Positions 44,791 to 56,279 of a stretch of 64,000 nucleotides of DNA are shown in pieces (the first letter of the stretch is position 1; each line of letters begins with the position of its first letter). Under the pieces are notes generated by a model. The model had not been told where the DNA came from. It saw only the letters and a list, made by a program, of their open reading frames with translations, and made no database searches. Where the stretch lies: NCBI GenBank assembly GCA_047967505.1, contig CM106540.1. One strand, given 5' to 3'. Position numbers and translations under genes: made by a program. This DNA comes from Dipteris shenzhenensis. Taxonomy: Eukaryota; Polypodiophyta; Polypodiopsida; Gleicheniales.

Positions 44791-45148
44791 TAGCAGATAG
44801 CACAATTCAGAGCCTCGAGCGTGTTCACTTTCTTCTAGACCAGTATTATATAGAACCTCGCAATCAACTTGCACAAATCTTTGGCTTCCTTTCTGCATCA
44901 TTGCTTCATTGATCTGGAAGAAGGACAAGATCTTTTAACTCTTGAGTATCAAGACATCCATAAACATCATCCCCTAAATGTAATTAGTGGCTGCATATAG
45001 ATAGGGAATATCCAAGTTCTCCAACTCTAGATGTGACTTTCAGCACCACCCCTTAAATCGTTTTAATCAGTCATGCACTTCGACAGTCAATCTAACAAGC
45101 CAAATTCTGGAATGGATAACTGTCAAAGGAAGCAGCTTTCAGACATGC

Positions 45149-45202
45149 CTGCATTTGACTTCCCCTTATAGAGGAGGTCTCTTCTCGAAGCTCGCAAAGA
45201 AC
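45149..45202 (-). CDS. O-methyltransferase exon 2
   Basis: 54 bp, 18 codons, phase 0. Strong acceptor (GGTTTTTTTTCAG) before 45202. It encodes V-L-C-E-L-R-E-E-T-S-S-I-R-G-S-Q-M-Q, directly preceding V-S-P-D-Q in exon 3. The donor after 45149 is ATGCAG/GCATGT, a GC rather than GT donor; GC-AG introns are a known minority class. The family match places the boundary here. Confidence 0.82.
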
Positions 45203-46438
45203 CTGAAAAAAAACCATTCATGAGTACACATAAATCCTACAAAGTTGATGCATATGAGATGATTGAAAACAAATAAACTGATAATGCAGGATTTAGATAG
45301 CAATGGCTAGAATATATGACTAGAATATATCCAATCTTGAAAATTAAAATAATATTATAAAAACAGCAAAAGAACAAAGGAAACAGAAAACGAGACAAAG
45401 GAAGAAGGAGGTTTGTAGAGACATCAAACAAAACTTGAGTAAAAGACGGGGTGGCGGTGGTTTGGAAGGGGGCGTGGGGCCGGGGGGGGAGGGATGGATT
45501 CAGTAAGGCCATAAGTTGCCATCCTACAAAATTACCTTTATCGCAGCTTCTGGAAGTATAATCCAGCACAAGTCACCTAATCCATTTGAGGCAATAACCT
45601 CCAACCAAAGAGCTGGTAGAGTTCCTATATGCTTGTATTTAGGGATTTAGAAAATGTTAGTATCATATCGTACGCTCAACAATAAGAGCACCCATTCTTG
45701 AACATTCATAATCACAAAACCCAAATTATTCTAGATAATAGAGTTTAGTTATCTCGAGGACTGCTTAAATGGTGGAAATGACAGTGTTCATGTCCTAACA
45801 AGGCTGCTTAAATTAGCACTGACTTCACTTATACTTATGGATCTGGAAATGCTATTTTATTGTTTAAAGAAACTTTAAGGTACCTCTGGTAGAGACCAAT
45901 ACACTGGTATCAATTGTGGACTGTACAGTCAACACTTCAGTCAGATTATCCACCTGGATACACACCATGGGAGAAATGGGAGGAGCAGAACATTAATTCA
46001 CAAGGCCATAACCATCGCAAGTGGCATTAAGCGTGTATAGATTTGAATAGTTTCCATTCCTTGATATGAAGTGGGATTGGAGCGACTTCTAGTCGCAGAA
46101 ATGCATCTTAAATGCCATGCTCCCGGATTACCGTAAGAGTAAGGGCTGGATTGATTGATGAATAAAGCTCTGTGCTGGATTGATTGATGAAGAAAGTCTT
46201 TCTCTCAAATTCATTGCTGTTAAATTCTGAAGTACTGTTTACAGTTAATATGATGGTAAGTCTTGCACGTTTCTGTGACTCTCTGTGCATACACTAACGT
46301 TCTTCTCGGTTACAACTAGAATCTGATGCGGTGTGTTATTACAAAAATATTTGGCAATCCTACTCAGGAAGAGCATTTTGATTGAGCCAAAGAACATACT
46401 TGATGACAAGGGAGTCGCCCTCAGGACAAAGCATATGT
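45203..46438. other. Intron 1 sequence, no feature seen
   Basis: AT-rich. Contains CTGGATTGATTGATGA twice near 46150-46190, otherwise nothing recognised. Confidence 0.45.
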
Positions 46439-46880
46439 GGTTACTAAAAAAAACCTAACCTGAGAGGCATGGCAAGAACGTCTCCAACAACCTGAGACCA
46501 GAGGAAATCAAACCAAAGAATGACCAACTGGTCATAATGGCCGATTTCACTCAACAATGTGGAACTATCGAGGTGTCCTTGCCCCATTTTGAGGGTAAAA
46601 GCAGGAAGACCCTGATACTCATGCCATGGAGTTCGAATCCATTTGCCGCTCCTGTGGTTACTAACAAAAACCTAACCTGAAAGGCATGGCAAGAACATTT
46701 ACAACCAAGTCTGCAGTTCTACAAGAATAGAGGGAATCGAACCAACGAGTAACCAAATGGTCATAATGGCATCTTTCCCTCAATATCGTGGAACTATCAA
46801 GGTGTCCTTGCCCCATTTTGAGGGTAAAAGCAGGAAGACCCTGATACTCAAACCATGGTGTTCGAATCCATTCGCACGGT
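46439..46880 (+). repeat. Diverged tandem duplication, about 220 bp unit
   Basis: Both copies begin GGTTACTAA and AACCTAACCTGA (46439, 46656) and end TTTTGAGGGTAAAAGCAGG, then GTTCGAATCCATT (46631, 46860). Offset grows from 217 to 229 bp through small indels. Confidence 0.75.
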
Positions 46881-48539
46881 GAATGGCATCACCACCAGCA
46901 ATGGACCCGATTGACCTATTCCTTGTAGTCTTAAGGGGATGGCCATGAACTGGTACATTAATAAACATTTATTTTAAGAATAACCTTTTAGCATTCTTTG
47001 CTATTTTGATGTGTTTCAAGAAGAGACGAAAATGTTTTTGACAATGGAAGATATAGTTAATACAACTGTTCCAAGGATGCCCACATGCACCAATTCTTCA
47101 CATTAGATTACCCTTTTACACAGGTAGTCCTCCTCACTATGCAAGCTTGCACTCTCTTCGTGCAGAGTACAAGCACTTTTTAAACCAACTCATTGACAAT
47201 CCCATTGAGATCTTGGGGGATATGAGTGATTTCAAGAGAGACACAATGCTTTTCAAGTTGACTGGCTTAATACTTAATTTATTGCAATACTTCACTCCAA
47301 ACTTTCCACTGGAATCCCTCAAAAGGCTCAGAACTCTTGCAAATTGGATTGATAAGAATGCCCGACCTTGATGGGGAATTGGTTCATGCTTGGGCTGAAG
47401 AAGTCACTTGAAGGTATTTGGTCTACTATACATAGTGATAAGATTAGTGATATGAGGAATGTTGCAGCTTGCATCAAAAGAATCCAGACGATGGAGATGA
47501 GTCCGGCCGAAGACTTGAGACAAAAGGAAGGGAAAAAGAGTGAAGATACTCTATGTTTGATGATTTGGAAGCAAAAAATCAGACAGAATCGTCTGAAGAA
47601 GAGAAGATCTCAAGAAAAAGTTCCAAAACTTTGACAAAGACTAGAGCTCCTTTTGAGACTAGTGCAAGGTTGAGACCCAAAGTCTCATGTACCAAATGTA
47701 TGTTTGTCTAGGAGGAATGCCAGTCAAAGACTAAGCAATGTGCCATTTGTTTGACCATATAGGAGTAATGACATGGTGACTTGTTAATGTCGATCAAGTT
47801 GAAGCCAGTCAACCTATACATAAGGTTCCCTGACGTCCTAGAGTCATTGTGTGCTTATTGCTGAGTGAAGGGCAATTGTCGGCATCAATGTTCCTTGTGT
47901 ATTATGCACAAACAGGAAGTCCAAGAAGTGCCGAGCAAATTTCAAGATACTTCATCAAAAGAGGCCAAGAGTAATATGGCACTGCTCAGACCTTTCATGG
48001 ATCATGTTCGAATGAGGCACAGTCTTAGGCTTTGGCTTGAGGATTTAATGGTGACCTGCTCTCAAAGCACAAAGACCGATTTGCTCAACTAGAGGAGAGA
48101 AAATCCGAGAAGGGAAAAGCTTGAACTGAGCTGACCAAAAAGCAATGAAAACAACGTTGAAGCCTTATCCTGAAAACCCAAGCAAAGATGCGGAAAAAAA
48201 GCCTGAGAAGGAGACAAAAGAATGGAATCTCATGTCATCTGATCATTCGAAGGCAGTATTTAAACGCCTCCATCCAGTTTCAGAAGGCCTTTTGGCACAA
48301 TAACCTCCAGAGTCCTAACCGACAACACTAAAACCCGTAGCTCCCCATATGGAACCGGACAATGTCACCTCTGAAGTCCCAAAGCAGCAATACTGAAACA
48401 AACCCCATAATGATTTTTGGAAAGACTTCAAATCTATGAAGATCAACAAGACCACGGGCCAACTATCGAGTGCCGTACCTGGATATTAAAAAGATTAGAT
48501 GCAAGATCTACATGAAGAAGCTATAAAGTAAACTTTGAG
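46881..48539. other. Unassigned, with short plus-strand frames
   Basis: Frames at 47147-47371 (R-A-E-Y-K-H-F-L-N-Q-L) and 47368-47634 (Lys-rich end) may be remains of a retroelement gag, given the integrase remnant downstream, but no motif supports this. Confidence 0.3.
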
Positions 48540-48930
48540 TCTTGAAGAAGTCGTCTAGAAGAATTTTGATTTTCGAATAGCCCAGATTGGGACAACAAGT
48601 TGCTGATTGGTTTGTTGCTGCCATTGCTGATTCTAGAAGGTAAGTGGACACATATCACCAAGGATTTTATAACTGGGCTTCCTTCTAAAGACAAAGGATT
48701 GGAGAGCATTATTGTGGTGGTCTATAGGCTTACAAAACAAGCCACTTCATTCCTAACAAGACACGGTATTCGACATCTCAAGATGCTTGGCAGCTCATTG
48801 ATCATGTGTTTAAGCACAATGAGTTTCCCTACGAGATTGTCAACGACACGGACGTATAGCCAACTTTGCCTAATCTATATGCGTTCGACCAACGATTCAA
48901 CTTAGGTTACCCAGACAAGAAGATTGCAAA
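48540..48930 (+). mobile_element. Ty3/gypsy integrase fragment, degenerate
   Basis: W-T-H-I-T-K-D-F-I-T-G-L-P-S-K at about 48640, then I-I-V-V-V-Y-R-L-T-K-Q-A, and in another frame H-N-E-F-P-Y-E-I-V-N-D. This is the integrase core around the first two acidic positions, split by a frameshift. No LTR seen nearby. Confidence 0.7.
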
Positions 48931-49112
48931 GTAATAATGTGAATTGCATTCACTTGGCCTGCCCGAAATAGAAAGAAGAGAAAACATGGAGAAAATGGTG
49001 GAGATCACATGGTCCCAACCAATCACAAAAAAGCGATGAAAATTTAGGGGAAAAAGAATTTTCCCTTTGGCAAGGGAGGGTGCCTTTACTAAGGCCTTCA
49101 GTAGAGGGCAGG

Positions 49113-49204
49113 CCAAAAATGCAAATCCTAAATACCATGGCTGAAAGCAGCAGTATACTGGCCAAAAATGCAAATCCTAAATACCATGGCTGAAAGCAGC
49201 AGTA
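49113..49204 (+). repeat. Tandem duplication, about 47 bp
   Basis: GCCAAAAATGCAAATCCTAA to CTGAAAGCAGCAGTA occurs twice in a row (49113, 49160). Confidence 0.85.
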
Positions 49205-49597
49205 CACTTCAAATAGTCCCGGCGTTTTGAGCATCTGTAATTCAAGGTACGCTTGTAGCTTCTCAATATTATTAAATCCAAGAATTAGGCAGGATGGTAC
49301 AAGTCTAATTATTGGATCGAACTTTGAGTTGGAATTGAGTGTCATGGACTTGGTCTTTGACGTGGCCAGTTGCTATTCTTGCAAAACAAAAGAAGAGAAG
49401 CATGCAAGCCACCATGTTTTCCGAACTCCTTCCCCACCTGCGAGAAGGAGTTGAACCTTAGCTGGACTCCTTGAGCGAGTGATGGAGCTCAGTCGCTACT
49501 CACGATAGCAAAACACCTAGATTATCCAAACATTCGACGCCATTCCCAACAGTCAAATCCGGTTCCCTCTTGATTTTAAAGGCAAATTGTTGAAAAC

Positions 49598-49891
49598 CTG
49601 AGGTTCCCGGGTATGTGCCAGCATGTAGTCGTATAAAGGTCGATCGACTCGAATGACCTGCTTGCCACCATAGCTGGAGTCGGTGGCAATGGTCGCGTTT
49701 CGCAACGGTTCAGCCCCTAAGGAGCGCCTGTGTTGCCATTTCCTTCTAGCAGAAGACTTCAACTTGCAAAATCCGACAGGAAAAGAGTCCGTGAATAGAT
49801 ACGTAGAAACGTTAGTGATGCCGGGATGCCTATAGCATGCTTGGAGTAAGGAGTTGCGTATCGAACTGCCAAGGTAGGGTGACTTCGCCAT
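49598..49891 (-). CDS. O-methyltransferase exon 1 (start codon, presumptive transit peptide)
   Basis: 294 bp, 98 codons, phase 0. The ATG at 49891 sits in AGCATGGCG, a good plant context, with an in-frame TAA six bases upstream, so this is the first ATG of the frame. The donor is CCTCAG/GTTTTC after 49598. The N-terminal 65 residues are Ser/Arg/Leu-rich with very few acidic residues, like an organelle-targeting sequence. The end, Q-V-I-R-V-D-R-P-L-Y-D-Y then T-R-E-P-Q, matches the start of the methyltransferase fold and leads into exon 2. Confidence 0.82.
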
Positions 49892-52622
49892 GCTTTCTTA
49901 TGACATTTTGTAAGCATTACTGGCAAACACACATCTTGCAATCAGGGCGAGTAGACGTGATATCTTTCTGGATGGTCTTTGGCAAGGTGTCTACTGCATC
50001 TTCGTATACATTGATCATTGGTTGATGAGCCCTGAGCTTTCATTTGTTAGTTTGACCTTGCCAGGATAGAGCGTTTTTGGCCTGCCGTAGGTGCAGGTCT
50101 TAGTAAAGGCTTTTCACTAGAAACGAAAATTCGCGTTTGTGTATTTTTCTGAATTCTGATAATTTGTCTCGTGGTTTCTCTCTCTCTCTCCCCCGCGTGC
50201 TACTCATCCCGTTCATCTTCTTTTTCATTTTGGATGTCCAAGGCAGGCCACTTGAACTTTGTTCAGCTTGTTACTTCTTACTAATAAATTAGAATTGCCC
50301 CTACCAATTTGAAATTGAACTTGAATCCTAGAAATCTATCAAAACTTTAAAGGAAACAAATATGGACATGAGACTCATCGTGGAGCACTTAACTCCTAGC
50401 TCGAAGTTGAAATTGAATCGTAGCATTTTATCAAATTTTTAAAGGAAATAAAAGAATGAGTAAAAATATCAATATGAGACACTACACATGGTCCATCAAG
50501 ACCCGATTCCCACTTCAAATGTCAGGGGAGGTGACCTATTACTAACTTGGTGATGTCCATATTATGGAAGTTGAAGCCCAACAAATACCTGAATAAGGTG
50601 ATGCTCACAAGAGGTCACAAATGATCTTCGTTGCGATCTATACAATATTGTCACATGGACTATAACCATATGAATAAAGGTGTCATCATCCTTAGATGTT
50701 GCATCCAGCTTGGATTTCTTTGCTCCCTCACATCGAGAAAACGCATCAAAAGAGAGAAATGTTTTAAGAATTCATATTGAAAACAAATTATTTTGAATTA
50801 ACGAGCAATTAAAAATATTTATATGATAATATATATTATAATTATTATAACCACAAGGCAAGGAGCGATGTGCATTCTTTCTCTAAGAGTTATAATTCGA
50901 GAGAAAGGGCCCTTCCCTGGCCATCGAGATTGAGAGCATGGAGAATATTAGCATCGATAATATTAGTACCAAAAATAAGTCTCGCGAATGGATAAGGTAC
51001 TAGCATATTACCTGAATATCAATAGTAGTAATCGTAGCCGAACGTTGATAAAATCATTACGAGCGGTGCACTAGGTGAAATTTAAATTTTGATCGTCTTT
51101 TTTCTATTTATTTTTTTTCTTAGAAGCAGTATCCCAACTTGCTCTAAAGGTTGATTCTTCTCGTGTCATGTTGCATAAAAAATCGTGTCTACTTGTCCAA
51201 GGAAGGCGATGCACATGCGGTAAAGACGATCTCTGCGCTTCAAAATCACAAGTAGTGTGAGCAATAACGCTAACTTTTAAGAACAAAACACTCGAGAGAT
51301 TCTGATGTCACATCGAAACTATCTAGTATGAGGAGCACATACAAACCATGATACCAAGTAAGCCATTTTGCTTGAAAGTTGCTCTGCATGTTTGCATCGC
51401 AAACAAGGATTTCATGTGGTTTGCCACCAAAGACTTTTGTTGCGTCATTGCATCATTGTTTCCTCTCGCATGCTCATCATCCTCATCACCTACTCCTCTT
51501 GCTCACCAAATTGATCATTCACACAATTCTTGTTTGTTGGTAATTTGTTACCTTGACATGATTTCTTGGCATTGCTTTTGCCTTTCAAATATCAAGGTCC
51601 AACTCACCTATGGTGCTTTGCTAAAGCTCTAAGTTCCATCCTCATCTTGTAAAAATGCTAGGGAGTCAACCCAATCCCTTCCATTCCTCGGAAGGTAAAA
51701 CATATGATCTCGCTGAGTCAAAAACGTATGATATCACTGAGTCAAAGAATACCATCACATCCTCTCTTGTGCTAGGAGATGAAACAATTCCCCATAAGCT
51801 ACCCATATCTCATCTACACAATATCGAGGAACTCCGTGATTGATCACTTGAAATTCGGGTCCATGCAGATTAGTCTTTTACTGACGCAGACTATTCCCTT
51901 ACTAACGGAGCAAATCAAACACAACATACCAAACCTAGAGGATTCCCCAATCCTAGCATGTGAGGCTAATTTTCTCGATATTCATGTCTGTTGTGAGCTA
52001 CAAGGCTTGCAAGGTTGATAAGAGGAGGCTGGGGTGTGTGGACAGACCTGTGCAAGCAAGGCCTCCTGTTGGGAGATTGAACATAGGAGTTTGGAACATG
52101 AGAGATGTCATCTTCCTTCAGTAGCTCCATGATGCCCCTCTCAGAAGGAGGATTCAAATTTGCAACATCCATAGTTTCCTCGTGATGATCTGCACTAGAG
52201 AGTCATCAACAATTGTGCAAACTTAAATGAAGGTTGCCTCATGACACATTAAAAAGTGCATTTCCATCAAAAGCTCACGTGCAAAGCTTTCACGCGAACC
52301 TTGTCGTAGGTAGATTCTATAGTAGGTCTTTCAATTTTCAACAAGCAAAATCACTCAAGCTTTTCATGAAAAGCTTTTGTTGCTTTGCATTTCCATCAAT
52401 TTTAATCAACAGCCTAGAATCAGGATTTTGTATCTTAATCAACGACCTACAATCCTACACGTGGCTCAAGGAGAGCTCAAAATCCTAAAACTTGCCCCTA
52501 GGCTACCATAAAGAAAGTTTATTAACATCTACTAAAGACTATGAAATGCATTAAAAGCCAAATACAATAAAAGCTAACGGAGCACCCACACCAATGCTGT
52601 AAATACATCACGTCTTTCGTTC
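49892..52622. other. Upstream region of the O-methyltransferase gene, no gene seen
   Basis: Presumed promoter side of the minus-strand gene. A (CT)n patch lies at 50177-50192. Short frames (for example 51348-51632) show no recognisable motif. No clear TATA box can be assigned. Confidence 0.4.
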
Positions 52623-52624
52623 AT

Positions 52625-52675
52625 GTGTGTGTGTGTGCGTGCGTGTGTGCGTGTGTGTGTGTGTGCGCGCGCGCG
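52625..52675 (+). repeat. (TG)n/(CG)n microsatellite before an L1-type LINE
   Basis: TG-rich tract grading into CG, directly upstream of an L1-type fragment which itself ends in (TG)n. Confidence 0.9.
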
Positions 52676-53507
52676 CTGGGGATGCATCATAGACCTATAT
52701 GGAAAGCTATTACTGATCTCTTACTCCCTCTGGTTCCGATACTGACATTGAATGTCAGAGACAGGCTTCAAGATTGGCACCTTCAGTCTTCAAATACAAG
52801 CATCTCCTCTAAGCCTTTGCATTTATTGACTTCTATACAGGCTTATCGATTGATATTACCTCCTCCTTGGATTGCCCATCATGCTAATTCTCTATGGCAT
52901 TTGAACAAGTCATTAGCCTGGTGGAAAGGAAAATTGCAATTGATATGGAAGTTGAAAATGCCATTGAAGCAATGTCTATTTTTATGGAGATGTATTGTTG
53001 GTATTCTTCCGGTAGGGGTGAAATTGGCTCAAAGGCGGATAGTTCACCTCTTTGTCCAAGATGTCACCTTACTTCTGAGAGTATTCCCCATCTACTGTGG
53101 TCTTGTTCACATTCCAGAAACCTTCTAGACAAAATCTCCTATTTCTTATCTCTCAGATTTCCAACACACAGGTTCTACAGGTTTTTATGGATGTATGGCA
53201 AACTATCGGCATCTCTGTCACAGTATTCTCTTTTCTTCCACTGGATCAGATACTGGGCCTTATGGACCCTCTGGTTGCAGCGTAATCAAGCATATATGAA
53301 TTCTCCCCTTCAGCATCCATATGAGTTCTTCAAAGCCTCATTGCGGCAATCATTATATGATGCCTTACATGAGGAAGATTTGGATGTCTCTTGTATTCAA
53401 CTTTTCTTTTATTGCTTCTGATGCATAGGGCTTTGGCTCTCTTTTGAGCACTGCCCAGATGTAAATGAAAGTTTCGTAATATAAGTATCTTGGTTTCACA
53501 AAAAAAA

Positions 53508-53508
<1 letters not shown>
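52676..53508 (+). mobile_element. L1-type LINE (TGL) 3' fragment with zf-RVT
   Basis: C-terminal ORF2: S-L-W-H-L-N-K-S-L-A-W-W-K-G near 52890, then in the next frame C-P-R-C-H-L-T and S-I-P-H-L-L-W-S-C-S-H (zf-RVT) near 53055-53115. W-L-Q-R-N-Q-A-Y and S-L-R-Q-S-L-Y-D follow. One frameshift near 52980. The 3' UTR has CGTAATATAA, TTTCAC and a 9-base A-run. Inserted between two (TG)n tracts. Confidence 0.87.

Positions 53509-53558
<50 letters not shown>
53509..53558 (+). repeat. (TG)n(AG)n L1-type tail
   Basis: GTGTG run of about 34 bp then AGAGAG, as at 1161-1193. Confidence 0.95.
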
Positions 53559-54644
53559 CAAACATAGTATACCAAATGAGCTTATCTCTTCTTACCTCAA
53601 CGCATTCCATCGACTTGTATGCAAGCATTCTATCACCAAGCTTGGCTTGACCTCTTAGTTTGTCTCACTAGCTATCATGAGTTAGAGCAGTGGTAGAAGA
53701 TCCGTGCTTATGGGAGTATTGTTCTGATGCTGTGGCTTGTATTCTAGGGCGTCGCCACATGTAAGGTCCTTTGAGGAGCCTTGGCTATCCACTACGTGAG
53801 GTCAATCTCAAGGTTATGGAAGCTAGTTGTGCGCGGCTGAGGGCAGAGAGATAAGTAGAGGCTCTACATGTTGATAAGAAGAAGCTACGTAGTGAGCATC
53901 TATGGCTTACAAGGGTGGTATAGATACTTATTTCGTGCCACATACTGACCAGTTGGTTCGGTTCAACATGTCGTTTCATTTATACATGAGGAATTCCATG
54001 AAAAGTCACGTATTTATGCACATGATTACCACATAAAATTTGAGTATTAAGTCTCATGAACATTAATCATAAAATCATGTAACTTTATGACCACTCTCAA
54101 GCTAGTCCAAAAAATAGTAGTTTGGACCTTTAGTCCATATTGACCATATAAGATACTACCATCATTTAGAGGTCCCAATCCTATATATCACCCTGATGAA
54201 TTCGTATGTAAGTATCACTGGCTGTGATGCTTGGGTTCATGTGTAAAGCCACAGATAATGCCTTTTGGTATAGAGGAATATTGGACTATATAGTATATGT
54301 AATCCTTTACCATAATCAAGAGGTTTCAACCATTCTTTTATGACTTTATACATGAGTGAAGTCATGAGTGAAGTTTGGGTTTTTAACACGTAACATGGCA
54401 TAATTCTTTGTATTAAAGCATTTGAAGGATTGATTTGATACTTAACCCCCAAATTAATTAAATTTAATGTAATGGTCCATTCTTTAATGCTAGTCCAACA
54501 TTACGAAGCTATCAAGAGCCATAATTATTTGTTTTGGAGCATTTGAAGGATTGATTAGATATTAAACACCCAAACTATTCTAATGGTCCATTCTTTCAAG
54601 GCTAGTCAAACATTATGACACTATAAAGAGCGTATATTTGTTTT
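53559..54644. other. Intergenic; diverged duplication near 54420-54635
   Basis: No ORF of note. TTGAAGGATTGATT...AATGGTCCATTCTTT occurs at 54421 and about 121 bp later, with many differences. Confidence 0.5.
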
Positions 54645-54663
54645 TGTGTGTGTGTGTGTGTAT

Positions 54664-54704
<41 letters not shown>
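54645..54704 (+). repeat. (TG)n(GA)n microsatellite
   Basis: TG run then GA run, same order as the L1-type tails but no LINE end upstream is evident. Confidence 0.9.
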
Positions 54705-54706
<2 letters not shown>

Positions 54707-54912
54707 CCAATTGACAACTACAAAGGCGAGAGGTCATTGGTCGTCGACCAAGATCAACTATCCATCCAAGTTGTGTACGTTGTCTGTGAGACCAACTCCA
54801 TTGATCGGCCAAGGATAGACAAGATAAGCCAATCCATCAGTGGCTTTGGATTGGTTAGGGCTAGTGCCATAGAGAAAGAAAATCTAAAATGAAACGTTCT
54901 TGGTGCTCAGCC

Positions 54913-55605
54913 TGATTAGTCTGTTTGTGATTCTCCCTCTTTTGTAATCTCCTCTTGCATATCATAAATCTGATCATAAATCTGTTTGCCATGTGGAATG
55001 CCTCTACACATCCTATTGCAATCGATAGCCTATGAGATGCGAGATCCCAAGTAGGGATCTCTATAGAAGCTGAGGTTTACCGAATGCTCATGAGATGTTG
55101 GCCAAGTCTTGCATACATGGAGTTTTAACAAATCCTCTCTGATCACGATAGGTGAGCGAGATAGATGGGCTATGCTAAAATGGTGGTATTCTGTTCATAT
55201 GGAGTCCCAAACCTATAAACACTATGCGTCTCCGAGCATACCAACTCCTTTGATTCCCCATTACCTCTAGTACAATCAATGAAGTCAAGGCCAACCATGC
55301 TCAACCTAATTAGTCTGTTTGGGATCCTCCCTCGTCTGTAATCTCCTCTTGCATATCATAACTCTATCTCCTATGTGGAATGCCTCTACACATCCTATCG
55401 CAATCCATAGCCTATGAGAAGATACTTGAAACTCTCCATATAAGATCCTCAATGCATGTGGGAGATGCAAATCTTTAAATGGTGGTGACCTGTTCATATG
55501 GAGTCCTGCCTAGAAACACTATGTGTGTACCGAGCATACCAACTCCTTCGATCCCTTGCTACCTCTAGTGCAATAAATGAAGTCAAGGCCAACCATGGTA
55601 CTTGT
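54913..55605 (+). repeat. Diverged tandem duplication, about 390 bp unit
   Basis: Shared blocks: GTAATCTCCTCTTGCATATC (54942, 55337), AATGCCTCTACACATCCTAT, CCGAGCATACCAACTCCTT and AAGTCAAGGCCAACCATG. The second copy is shorter by internal deletion. Confidence 0.78.
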
Positions 55606-56279
55606 ATCATCTGAATATTGTCATGTTGAAGTCCTTAACTCTATGGAGATAAGTGACGGCTAAAAGATTGCATCAAAGTATAGAAAGGTAGCCCTAAACT
55701 CTACTAGCAAAATATGATGTGGGACCGATGGTTTACTATGAGATCATCCAAGCTAGAAGGACTTGTAGTCTCTCTATGGTGAACCCTGTCTATATCCGAT
55801 AGATTTGTTCTCCAAAAGGACCGCCATACATCCTAGTTGAACAAACAAGCAAGTAAGAAATAATAAATTTGGTTTACAATCTCATAAATGGGAGTGAAAG
55901 CATTGACACTATTAACCACACCAGCTAACACCGCCACATTCTGCACCTTCATGTACATTATCAAGCACTAGGATTTTGCCTTGGAGCCAAACAGGCCTAG
56001 GATGATTGTAAAACCAAAAGGAATAGATTAGTAGTGGTGTAGGAAGAGAGCATATTGTTGGCCCTCCCTTCAAAAGGGGCAAAATATAAAAGGCCAAAAG
56101 TTTGACTTTGGTCTTCAATTATTGTATGCAAGTTTTGATGGATCTCTCTTCTCTCATGGGTTTTGCCTCGCTTTCCTCTTGCTCTAGCCTCTTATGAATG
56201 CCACTCACCCCCCTATCACTTCCCCTTGCTTCTTGCCTCCCCACCTCCCCCCTTCTTCTCATCTCCCCTTCCCCCTTCC
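55606..56279. other. Intergenic, no feature seen
   Basis: No ORF or repeat recognised. May be the leader of the decayed gypsy element to the right. Confidence 0.4.

Larger units (their letters stand above)
1333..49891 (-). other. Host gene locus: SAM-dependent O-methyltransferase (CCoAOMT-like), 3' end off window
   Basis: Four minus-strand exons with splice signals join in phase 0 into 186 uninterrupted residues: exon 1 (98 codons), exon 2 (18), exon 3 (28), exon 4 (42). The joined protein has a Ser/Arg-rich N-terminus poor in acidic residues, suggesting an organelle transit peptide (inference). The methyltransferase fold follows: Y-D-Y helix region, R-E-E-T...R-G-S-Q-M-Q, S-P-D-Q-G-Q-F, then SAM-binding motif I (I-E-V-G-V-Y-T-G-Y-S, split across exons 3 and 4) and the acidic end of beta 2 (V-A-C-D). 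This order matches Methyltransf_3 family enzymes, which methylate catechol-type hydroxyls; the substrate here is unknown. About 110 residues appear to be missing beyond the left edge. Introns are about 4.4, 17.3 and 26.3 kb and almost wholly mobile elements, most of them antisense to the gene. All visible exons are intact, so the gene is probably functional. Confidence 0.85.

Noticed and set aside
45537-45569. Possible additional exon before GTAATTTTG on the minus strand
   Set aside because: Exons 1 and 2 already join seamlessly in phase and no family motif is encoded here.
46620-46880. GTTCGAATCC motifs like a tRNA T-arm (B box), possible tRNA or SINE
   Set aside because: No matching A box at the right distance and no cloverleaf could be drawn; the motif occurs only as part of a tandem duplication.
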